Origin: Pseudomonas synxantha
Lineage (GTDB): Bacteria; Pseudomonadota; Gammaproteobacteria; Pseudomonadales; Pseudomonadaceae
DNA length: 39,826 nt
Assembly (NCBI GenBank): GCA_945874835.1
Contig: CAMCJM010000004.1
Span: 1 to 39,826 of the forward strand
Reading direction: 5' to 3'
A program made the translations under genes and the position numbers. This document shows positions 20,370 to 31,000 of the stretch, one piece after another (position 1 is the first letter of the stretch; every line of letters begins with the position of its first letter). The notes beneath the pieces are model-generated. The model did no database searches. It was given only the letters and a program-made list of their open reading frames with translations, and was not told where the DNA came from.

Positions 20370-20388
20370 GCAAATGCTAATTGTTCGC
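20370..20388 (+). promoter_or_regulatory. Candidate Fur box upstream of the siderophore operon
   Basis: gcaaatgctaattgttcgc matches the 19-bp Fur consensus GATAATGATAATCATTATC at 12/19 positions by hand; it lies just upstream of the first biosynthetic gene. Confidence 0.55.
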
Positions 20389-20401
20389 ATTGGCGTTAAA
20401 T

Positions 20402-21582
20402 ATGGAGGTTGGAGTGAATGCATTGACGCGTGTCGCTCGAAGGGGATCCCCGTGGGGCGATATCTATGCACCCACTTATCGGTTCTACTCCCCCGAAGGC
20501 GGGGTTGAGGCCAGCGGTTGTTTCAAGGCCATCGACACACCGGCAGGTGAGGAGGGTCAAGGCGTTGAACTGGCGGTAGAGGCGGCCTTTGCCGAGGCTA
20601 AGGTGGCGGGCTTGGAGCAGCCGATGGTGGTCGGGGTGATTCCCTTCGACAAGCAGCAGCCTTCCAGTCTGTTTGTTCCGCGCCATGTTTCGCGCCTGTT
20701 GCCAGGCGCACCGCCAACCAGTGTTTGCGGTTTATCCTGCGGCAAGGCCCGCCAATGCATCGAACAGCCGGATCAGGCTGGTTTCAAACAAGCCGTCGGT
20801 CGTGCCGTCGAAGTGTTGCGTGGCGGCAAGGTGAGCAAGGTGGTGTTGTCGCGGTTGTTGCAACTCGAGTTCGACAACGCACCATGCGCCGCAACGGTGT
20901 TCCAGGGGCTGCGCCAGCAGAACCCCGAGGCCTATCACTTTTCCATGGATTTGCCGGATGGCGGTGTGCTGATCGGCGCCAGTCCTGAGCTGTTGCTGCG
21001 TCAATACGGTCGGCATTTCACCTCCAATCCACTGGCCGGCTCGGCCAAGCGTCTGGCTGACCCTGCTGCCGATGCGTTGGTGGCGCAGGCGCTGCTGCAA
21101 TCGACCAAGGACCTGCACGAGCATCGTCTGGTGATCCAGGAGCTGGATCGCCAGCTGCGGCCGCTGTGCCGCAGTCTGAACGTGGCCGATGCGCCTTCGT
21201 TGTTGAAAACCGCCCGGCTCTGGCACCTTTCGACGCAGATCGCTGGCGAGCTGACTACTCCGGCGTCTGCGTTGAGTCTGGCTTGCAGCCTGCACCCTAC
21301 GCCGGCGCTGTGCGGCTTTCCGACGGCGGCGGCTAAGCGTCTGATCGCCGAACTGGAGCCGTTTGATCGCGGCGTATTTGGCGGCATCGTCGGCTGGAGT
21401 GATGCCGATGGCAACGGTGAATGGGCGGTGGTGATCCGCTGCGGCATCGTCGAGCACACGCGGGTCAGCCTGTTTGCCGGAGCGGGGCTGGTTACCGCGT
21501 CCTGCCCCGAATCGGAGTGGCTGGAGACCGGCAACAAGCTCGGCACCATGCTCTCGGCCTTCGGCCTGGAACGGGAGGCACT

Positions 21583-21586
<4 letters not shown>
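20402..21586 (+). CDS. entC: Isochorismate synthase (EntC/DhbC/AmoC-like)
   Basis: [79 protein letters not shown]. Start could be ATG 20402 or GTG 20414 (GGAGG at 20404-20408). Confidence 0.95.
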
Positions 21587-23223
<1,637 letters not shown>

Positions 23224-23235
23224 GGAAATCCCCTC

Positions 23236-24108
23236 ATGGCTATCCCGGCTCTGCAGCCCTACAGCATCCCCAGCGAATGGACGCCAAACAAGGTCAAGTG
23301 GACGCTTGATCCCGCTCGCGCGGTGTTGTTGATTCACGATATGCAGGCGTACTTCGCCGACTTCTGGGAGGCCGACAGCGCCTTCGTTCAGGCCTTGGTC
23401 GAGCGGCTGGCAGCAGTGCGTGCGCAGTGCAAGCTGCTGGGCATTCCAGTGGTCTACACCGCCCAGCCCGGCGTGCAAAGCGACGCCGAACGGGCCCTGC
23501 TTAACGACATGTGGGGGCCGGGCATTACCCAGCACCCCGAGCGCCAGGCGATCATCGCCGGGCTGGCGCCGGAGTCTGATGATACGGTGCTGGTGAAGTG
23601 GCGCTACAGCGCCTTTCAGCGCTCGCCACTTGAGCACATGCTCAAGGAACTGGGGCGCGAGCAACTGATCATCGGCGGCATCTACGCCCATATCGGCTGC
23701 CTGATGACCGCCTGCGACGCCTTTATGCGCGACATTCAGCCGTTCCTGCTGGCCGATGGCGTGGCCGACTTCAATCAGACCGACCACCAGATGGCGCTGA
23801 ATTATGTGGCGAGCCGTTGCGGCCAGGTGATTCGCTGCGCCGATGTGCTCAGCTTGGGCCGCGCGGGCACTCCGGCGTTGACCCGCGCCACCTTGCAGGC
23901 GCGCCTGCTGAGCCTGCTGGATGAGCTGGACGAACCCTTCGATCCCGACGAGAACCTGCTCGACTATGGCCTGGACTCGATTCAGGTGATGGCGCTGCTC
24001 AGTGAGTGGCGCGCGCAAGGTCTGGAACTGAGTTTTACCGACCTGGCCAAGACGCCGACGCTGAACGGCTGGTGGAGCCTGATCGAACAGAATGGCGGTG
24101 TCGCATGA
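23236..24108 (+). CDS. entB: Isochorismatase with C-terminal aryl carrier protein domain (EntB/DhbB/AmoB-like)
   Basis: MAIPALQPYSIPSEWTPNKVKWTLDPARAVLLIHDMQAYF, GGIYAHIGCLMTACDAFMRDIQPF, C-terminal ArCP LLDYGLDSIQVMALL. Confidence 0.97.
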   Translation: MAIPALQPYSIPSEWTPNKVKWTLDPARAVLLIHDMQAYFADFWEADSAFVQALVERLAAVRAQCKLLGIPVVYTAQPGVQSDAERALLNDMWGPGITQHPERQAIIAGLAPESDDTVLVKWRYSAFQRSPLEHMLKELGREQLIIGGIYAHIGCLMTACDAFMRDIQPFLLADGVADFNQTDHQMALNYVASRCGQVIRCADVLSLGRAGTPALTRATLQARLLSLLDELDEPFDPDENLLDYGLDSIQVMALLSEWRAQGLELSFTDLAKTPTLNGWWSLIEQNGGVA

Positions 24109-27100
24109 GGCGCTTGGGAGTCGCCCAGCAGGGCCTGTGGCACGGTTATGTGCTGAATGAAGACCGCGCCATGTTCAACACCGCCGAATGCATCGCCTTC
24201 GCCGGCAAGATCCAGGCGGCGCCGCTGATGGCCGCGCTGCGCCAGGCGGTCAGTGAGTGCGAAGCACTGTCCGGGCATTTCGTGGTCGATGGCGAGCAGG
24301 TGTGGTTCAACCCTGCCGAACTGCCGCTCAGTGTGGCGCAGGTGCAAATACCGATCGGGATCGATGCCCAGGCCTGGGTGCAGCAGTGGAGCATGGCCGA
24401 GATTCGCCAGCCGTTCGATCTGGAACGCGAGCTGCCATGCCGCTTCACTCTGCTGCAGGGCGAGCAGGTGGATTTTCTCTACGGCTGCATTCACCACATC
24501 GCTCTCGACGGCTATGGCAGCAATCTGCTCTATCAGCGCGTTGCCGAGCTGTATGGCGCGGCAACACGCGGTGAACCGGCCGCGCCTTGCGAGTTCGGCG
24601 ACTACGCCGCCGTGTTGAGTGAGGATGCCGAGCGCGAAAGCCAGTGCCGCACGGCTGCGGCTCGCGACTACTGGTGTGAACAGCTGGGTGCGCTGCCTGA
24701 GGCAGTCAGCTTTAGCGAGCGTGTCGCGCCGCTTTCGGCGACCTTCCTTCGTCATTCGGCAGCGTTTCCGCCGGCGCTGTGGCAGGCACTCAATCAACTG
24801 GCCGAGGCCAACAAGCTTGGCTGGCCAGACTTGCTGCTGGCCGCACTCTCAGCGCAGCTGCGCCAGGTCAGCGGCTGCGCCGCCCAGGTGCTCGGTCTGA
24901 TGGTGATGAACCGCATGGGTTCGGCCTCCTTCAACGTGCCCTGCATGCAGATGAACATTGCACCGCTGTGCCTCGATCTGAGCGATCAGGCCAATCTGCT
25001 CGAAGCCGCGCAGAGCATCGGCAAGCTGCGCCGCAGCAGCCGCAAGCATCAGCACTACCGCTACGAGTCACTGCGTCGCGACCTCGGTCGGGTTGGCGGC
25101 GAGCAGCGCCTGTTCGGGCCGCTGATCAATATCATGCCGTTCGACCGGCCGCAGACCTTCGGTGACTGTCCGGCGCGCACTCTGAGCCTGAGCGCCGGCC
25201 CGGTGGAAGACCTGACCCTGGAAGTGCACCTGGGGGCTAACGGTGTGCCGCTGCTGGATTACGACGCCAGCCCGGCCTGCTACAGCCAGGCGCAGGTACG
25301 CGCGCTGCAGGAGGAATTGTTCAGCCTGCTGGCCGCCTGGTTGCAGGCCCCGCAACAGCCGCGTGATCAGTTGCTGAGCGCCTGGAGCGCGCAGTACCGC
25401 GCGCAGCATATGCTTGGCGCACCGGCCGCCGAACAGGCCGCCATGGCCGAGGTCGGCAGCGTGCTGCTGGCCATTCGTGCCCAGGCCGAACGCCAACCGC
25501 AGCAGCTGGCGCTGTGCCAGGGCGAACGCCAATTGACCTACGCCGAGTTGCAGGCGCAGGCCGAAACCCTCGCCGCTGCCTTGAGCGAGCGTGGCGTGCA
25601 GCCGGGCGAGCGGGTTGGGGTGATGCTTAGTCGCAGCCCCGAGGCGATTGTCGTGCAGCTCGGCGTGCTGTTGGCCGGGGCGGTGTATGTGCCGCTCGAC
25701 CCGGAGCAGCCTGGCGAGCGTCAGCGGCTGATCTGCGCCACCGCGCAGCTGGCGCTGGTGGTCACCGAGGCGGCGTTCCGCCATCGCTTGGCCGATAGCT
25801 ACAGTGGTCCGATCGAACTGGCGGGCGTGCTGCACAGTACCAAGCGCCTCTGCGCACCACGTCAGGGCGAGGCTGCGGCCTACCTGATGTTCACCTCCGG
25901 CTCCACTGGTACGCCCAAAGGTTTGGAAATCAGCCACCGCGCGCTGGACCACTTTATCCAGGCGGCGTGTCTGCGTTATGGCGTGGATGCCAGCGATCGC
26001 ATGCTGCAATTCGCCCCGTTCAACTTCGACGCCAGTATCGAGGAGGTATTTGTCTGCCTCAGCGCTGGCGCGACGCTGGTGCTGCGTACCGATGCGCTGC
26101 TGGAGTCGATCAGCGCCTTTGTCGAGGGTATCGAGCAACTGGCAATCAGCGTGCTCGACCTGCCGACCGCCTTCTGGAACGAGTGGGTGGTGGCCCTGCG
26201 CGCCGGCCTGGTGCAGGTGCCGAGTGGGCTGAAGAGCGTGATCATCGGCGGCGAGGCGGTCTATCCCGAACAACTGACGGTCTGGCAGCGCATGGCCCCG
26301 CCAGCGATTCGCCTGATCAACACTTATGGACCCACCGAAACTACGGTAGTGGCGAGCACCTGCGACCTGCAAGGTGTTGCGCCGGCCAGCGATAGCCTAA
26401 CGAGTAACGCCAACCTGCCGATTGGTCAGGCGCTGGCTGGCGTCACGGCGCTGGTGCTGGGCCGTGGCGAGCGTCCAGCCGAGGAAGGCGAGTTGCTGTT
26501 GTGCGGTGCGCAGTTAGCCAACGGCTACCTGGGCAGTGATTCGCAAGCCTTTGCCAGCCTGCTGATCGGCGCGCAGCAGACGCCGGTCTATCGCACCGGT
26601 GATCGGGTGCGCGTGGAGGGGGGTCGGCTGGTTTACCTCGGCCGTCTGGACAACGAATTCAAGATCAGCGGCTATCGCATCCAGCCCGGCGAAGTCGAGT
26701 CGCGTCTGCTGGCTTTGAGCGGTGTCGATGAGGCCTGCGTGCAGGGCCTGGAACTGGGTGGCGGGCTGCGCCGGCTGGTGGCCTTTATCAGTGGTCCGCG
26801 CGATGACCTGCGCGGCATTCGCCAGGCGCTGAGCAAGCTGCTGCCGGCGGCCATGGTGCCGACCGACTACCGGCACTACCCGGCGTTGCCGCGCACTGCC
26901 ACCAACAAGCTCGACCGCAAGCGCCTGCACACCGAGTACCTGCAAGGCTCGCGCGAGCAGGCGCTGGACGATGAGACCCAGCAACGGGTGCGCAGCATCT
27001 GGCAGCAGATTCTCGGCGTCAGTGCGATTCAGGCCGCTGACAACTTCTTCGAGCTGGGCGGGCAGTCGCTGCAGACCATCCAGATCGTTAACCGTCTGGC

Positions 27101-27224
27101 GAGTGAGTTCGGCACGGCGGTGAAGGTTTCCGATGTCTTCGATCACCCACGTCTGGCGGACTTCTGTCACTTCCTCGACAGCCTCGTGCTGCAGAGCGAA
27201 GCGCAGGTGGAACAGATTTGGTAA
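24105..27224 (+). CDS. Non-ribosomal peptide synthetase, C-A-PCP (AmoF/EntF-like, predicted Lys-type or other basic residue)
   Basis: Starts MRRLGVAQQGLWHGYVLNEDRAMFN. C motif HHIALDGYG; A motifs YLMFTSGSTGTPKG, NTYGPTETTV, YRTGDRVRV; PCP DNFFELGGQSLQTIQ. ATGA overlap with the upstream gene. Confidence 0.95.
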   Translation: MRRLGVAQQGLWHGYVLNEDRAMFNTAECIAFAGKIQAAPLMAALRQAVSECEALSGHFVVDGEQVWFNPAELPLSVAQVQIPIGIDAQAWVQQWSMAEIRQPFDLERELPCRFTLLQGEQVDFLYGCIHHIALDGYGSNLLYQRVAELYGAATRGEPAAPCEFGDYAAVLSEDAERESQCRTAAARDYWCEQLGALPEAVSFSERVAPLSATFLRHSAAFPPALWQALNQLAEANKLGWPDLLLAALSAQLRQVSGCAAQVLGLMVMNRMGSASFNVPCMQMNIAPLCLDLSDQANLLEAAQSIGKLRRSSRKHQHYRYESLRRDLGRVGGEQRLFGPLINIMPFDRPQTFGDCPARTLSLSAGPVEDLTLEVHLGANGVPLLDYDASPACYSQAQVRALQEELFSLLAAWLQAPQQPRDQLLSAWSAQYRAQHMLGAPAAEQAAMAEVGSVLLAIRAQAERQPQQLALCQGERQLTYAELQAQAETLAAALSERGVQPGERVGVMLSRSPEAIVVQLGVLLAGAVYVPLDPEQPGERQRLICATAQLALVVTEAAFRHRLADSYSGPIELAGVLHSTKRLCAPRQGEAAAYLMFTSGSTGTPKGLEISHRALDHFIQAACLRYGVDASDRMLQFAPFNFDASIEEVFVCLSAGATLVLRTDALLESISAFVEGIEQLAISVLDLPTAFWNEWVVALRAGLVQVPSGLKSVIIGGEAVYPEQLTVWQRMAPPAIRLINTYGPTETTVVASTCDLQGVAPASDSLTSNANLPIGQALAGVTALVLGRGERPAEEGELLLCGAQLANGYLGSDSQAFASLLIGAQQTPVYRTGDRVRVEGGRLVYLGRLDNEFKISGYRIQPGEVESRLLALSGVDEACVQGLELGGGLRRLVAFISGPRDDLRGIRQALSKLLPAAMVPTDYRHYPALPRTATNKLDRKRLHTEYLQGSREQALDDETQQRVRSIWQQILGVSAIQAADNFFELGGQSLQTIQIVNRLASEFGTAVKVSDVFDHPRLADFCHFLDSLVLQSEAQVEQIW

Positions 27225-27235
27225 GGAGCAAACAG

Positions 27236-27994
27236 ATGAACAGGCAAATGGACTTCAGCGGTCAGACCATCTGGGTCACCGGTGCCGGCCAGGGCATTGG
27301 CCGCAGCGTGGCGGAGGGGTTTGCCCAGTTGGGCGGGCAGGTGATCGGCTTCGATTTGAGCTTCCCCGAGCAGGACTATGGCTTTACCCGCTATGTGCTG
27401 GATATCGGCGATGCCCAGGCGGTGCAGCAGGCCTGTCAGGAATTGCTGGGTGCCCATGGGGTGATCGATGTGCTGGCCAGTGTCGCCGGTGTGCTGCGTC
27501 TGGCGCCGATTGAGGAGCTGGCGCTGGAGGACTGGGACGCCTGCCTGCGGGTGAATGTCTCCGGGCCGTTCTATCTGTTGCGCCAGCTGATGCCGCGTTT
27601 CAAGGCCTGGCGGCGTGGCGCGGTAGTGGCGGTAAGCAGCAACGCGGCGCATGTGCCGCGCATGCAGATGGCCGCTTACAGCGCGTCCAAAGCGGCGCTG
27701 AGCAGCCTGATCCGCACCGCCGGTCTGGAGCTGGCGACCCATGGCGTGCGCTGCAACCTGGTGTCGCCGGGGTCCACGGACACGCCGATGCAACGCGGCA
27801 TGTGGCGCAGCAGTGACGCGCCGGCGCGCACGATCGATGGCTTTCCCGAGCAGTTCAAGCTGGGCATCCCGCTGCAGAAGATCGCAACCCCGGAAGAGGT
27901 TGCCAGCGTCGTGCTGTTCCTGGCATCGAGCTTGGCCAGCCACATCACCCTGCAAGACATCGTGGTTGACGGCGGCGCAAGCCTGACCGATTAA
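27236..27994 (+). CDS. entA: 2,3-dihydro-2,3-dihydroxybenzoate dehydrogenase (EntA/DhbA/AmoA-like)
   Basis: MNRQMDFSGQTIWVTGAGQGIGRSVAEGFAQLGGQVIGFDLSF, LASVAGVLRLAPIEELALEDWDACLRVNVSGPFYLLRQ, AVSSNAAHVPRMQMAAYSASKAAL, CNLVSPGSTDTPMQR; aaggag SD. Confidence 0.96.
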   Translation: MNRQMDFSGQTIWVTGAGQGIGRSVAEGFAQLGGQVIGFDLSFPEQDYGFTRYVLDIGDAQAVQQACQELLGAHGVIDVLASVAGVLRLAPIEELALEDWDACLRVNVSGPFYLLRQLMPRFKAWRRGAVVAVSSNAAHVPRMQMAAYSASKAALSSLIRTAGLELATHGVRCNLVSPGSTDTPMQRGMWRSSDAPARTIDGFPEQFKLGIPLQKIATPEEVASVVLFLASSLASHITLQDIVVDGGASLTD

Positions 27995-28004
27995 GAGGTA
28001 GTTA

Positions 28005-31000
28005 ATGGACACTAATATCATCGGCCTGCTGAGCCAGCTGGCCCGTCAGGGCGTGCAGCTGAGTCTGAATGCTCAGGGCCAGCTGGTTTCCCAGTCGAGC
28101 AAGGACGCCATCACCCCGGAGCTGGGCCAGCAGATTCGCGCGAACCGCGACGCCATCGTCACCTGCCTGGCCGCCGCCAGCGCCTTTGCCGCGCCGATCC
28201 AGGCGCAGCATGCCGAAAGTGGCCCGCTGTCGTCATCGCAGAGCGGCTTGTGGTTTATCGAGCAGTACGAGGAAAGTTCGCACCTGTACAACATGCCGGT
28301 GTATTTCCGCCTGACCGGCGAGCTCGATGTGCCGGCGCTGGCGTTTGCCTTCGATGCGCTGGCGCAGCGCCACGCCAGCCTGCGCACGCGCTTTGTGCGT
28401 AATGCCCAGGGTCGTGGCGAACAGCAGATATTGCTGCACCGACAGCTGCAATTGGACGTTGAGGATGTGTCCGCCCTCGAGCCACAAGCCCGCGAGGCGC
28501 AGGTGGCGCAACGGGTGCGCGATGAGATCAACCAGCCCTTCGACCTCACCACTGGCGAGCTGACCCGCGTGCACCTGCTGCGCCTCGGTGCGAGTGAGCA
28601 CGTGCTGCTGATCACCCAGCACCACATCATCTCCGACGGCTGGTCGGTGAAGAACATGTTTGCCGACCTCAAAACCGCGTTTCTGGCTTTCCAGAATCGC
28701 CAGCCATTGAACTGGCAAGCGCCGGCGCTGAACTACATCGACTACGCCAGCTGGTTCAATTCGCCGCTGTTCCGTGACTACCACGAGCAGTTCAAACCCT
28801 TCTGGGTCGAGCGCCTGCGCGGCATCGCCGATGTGCACAGCCTGCCGCTGGACAAACCGCGCCCGGCGCATCAGGCCAGTGGTGGCGAGCTGGTGTTTTC
28901 GACTATCGACAACGCGTTGTGGGCGCGCTTTAAACAGCTGTGCCAGCAGCACAACACGTCGCCCTTTATCGGCTTGCATGCGCTGTTTGCGCTACTGCTG
29001 GCGCGCCACAGTGGTGAGCGCGACATCGTTATCGGCACGCCGCTGGCCTACCGTGAACGTCCGGATATCGAAGGCTTGGTGGGCTTTTTCGTCAACACCC
29101 TGGTGCTGCGCACCCAGCTGCCCGAGCGGCAGAGTTTTAGCGATTACTTGCAGGCTTGCCGCAAGGATGATCTGGAGGCCTTCGACCACCAGCTTTATCG
29201 CTTCGAGGCGCTTAGCGAGGCACTCGGTATGGATCGCCACACGGCGATCAACCCGATCTTCCAGATCATGCTGGTGTACCAGGCGCGGGTCGATTTCAAC
29301 GACCTGATTCCCGGTTGCCAGGCGGTAGAGGAAACCTCGCCAGTGCTGCCGGCCAAGACCGATATCTCGGTCAAAGTCACCGAATTGATGGGCTCGGTGC
29401 GGGTTGACTGGCTTTACGCCACGGCGCTGTTCGAGCACGCCACGGTCGAACGTTATGCCGAACGCCTGTTATTGCTGCTGGAAGCTGTGGTCGAACAACC
29501 CGAGATGGATATCTGGGCGCTGCCGCTGCTCGATCAGCCACTGGTGCAGCAAACCGCCGCGCGTCTGGCCGCGTTGCCTCGCGAATATCCCAATCGGCGC
29601 ACGGCTCTGGGCCTGTTCGAGGACATGGCGCGGCTGTATTCGCAGCGTCCGGCGCTGGGTATTGGTGAGCAGGCGATAAGCTATGCCGAGTTGGATGCGC
29701 GGGCCAACCGCCTGGCGCATTGGCTGCTCAGCCAGGGCTGCGGACCGGGCGCGCTGCTGGGCGTACTGGCGCGCCGCGAAAATGCCTTCGCGGTGGCGGT
29801 TATGGCCATCTGGAAAATCAACGCCGCCTACGTGCCGCTGGATCCGGCCTACCCGCGTGAACGCTTGCAGCACATCCTTTGCGATGCCGGCATTGAGCTG
29901 ATCGTCGCTCAGGGCGAACCACCCTTCGCGCTGGACGCCGTTGTGCGCTGGGTCGATCTGCTGGATGCCAACCTGCAGACGCAACTGGACGGTATGTCGC
30001 CGACCACCCCGGCGCTCGGCCACGACCCGCAGCAGCTCGCCCAGGTGATCTACACCTCCGGCTCCAGCGGCTTGCCCAAGGGCGTGATGGTCGAGCAGGG
30101 CAGCCTGGTCAACCTGCTGCAGGACCACGCCCAGCTCCTGCAATTGGGCTGCCAGGCACGCATGTTCAACTGCATGTCGCTGTCCTTCGACGCCGGTAAT
30201 ATGTGTGCGCTGCTGCCGCTGACCCACGGTGCGAGCCTGGTCTGGGGCGCCCCGGACGAGGGGCTGCTGGAGCAGCTTGAGCGCAGTGCCAGCAGTCATA
30301 TGATCTGCCCCACGGCCTTGCTCGCGACTCTGCCCGAGCGTGAGTTGCCGGCTTTGCAGGCCATCGGCTTCGGCGGTGAGGCGTGTCCGGCCGGGTTGAT
30401 CGAGCGCTGGGCCGGACGCGTGCGCCTGATCAATATGTACGGGCCGACCGAGGCCACGGTGACTGCGCTGTGCAAGCATTTGCTACCAGGCAGCAGTCTG
30501 ACCATCGGTACGCCAATAGACGGTATGCAGGCGCTGATTCTTGATGAGCTGGGCAACCTCTGCCCGGTCGGTGTGCTGGGCGAACTGTGCTTGGCCGGCC
30601 TCGGTCTGGCGCGCGGCTATTTGAACCAGCCGCAGCGTACGGCAGCGGTGTTCCGCGAACACTGCGTGGCTGGCGTCACGCTGCGCCTTTACCACAGCGG
30701 CGACCGCGCACGGCTGTTGGGCAATGGTGAGTATGAATACCTGGGCCGCCTCGATGAGCAGATCAAACTGCGCGGTTACCGCATCGAACCTGGGGAGATC
30801 GAAACCCAGTTGAGCCTCAGCTGCCCGGCGCTGCAACAGGTCAAGGTGCTGGTGCTGCGCGATGGCCAGCGCCAGGCCCTGGTTGCCTATGCTGTGCTCA
30901 AGCCCGGTGAGGCGCAGCCTTCTGCCGATACGGTGCTGCATGACGTGGCGCAGCGCCTGCCGGAATATATGGTGCCGAGCAGCCTGGTGCTGCTCGAACA

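Noticed and set aside
20191-20373. 60-aa - strand ORF in the helicase/entC intergenic region
   Set aside because: Short, no recognisable domain, reads like translated intergenic repeat; not enough support to call a gene.
25068-26372. 434-aa ORF on - strand inside the first NRPS
   Set aside because: Shadow ORF opposite a high-GC NRPS gene; composition rich in H, Q, R and no recognisable motif.
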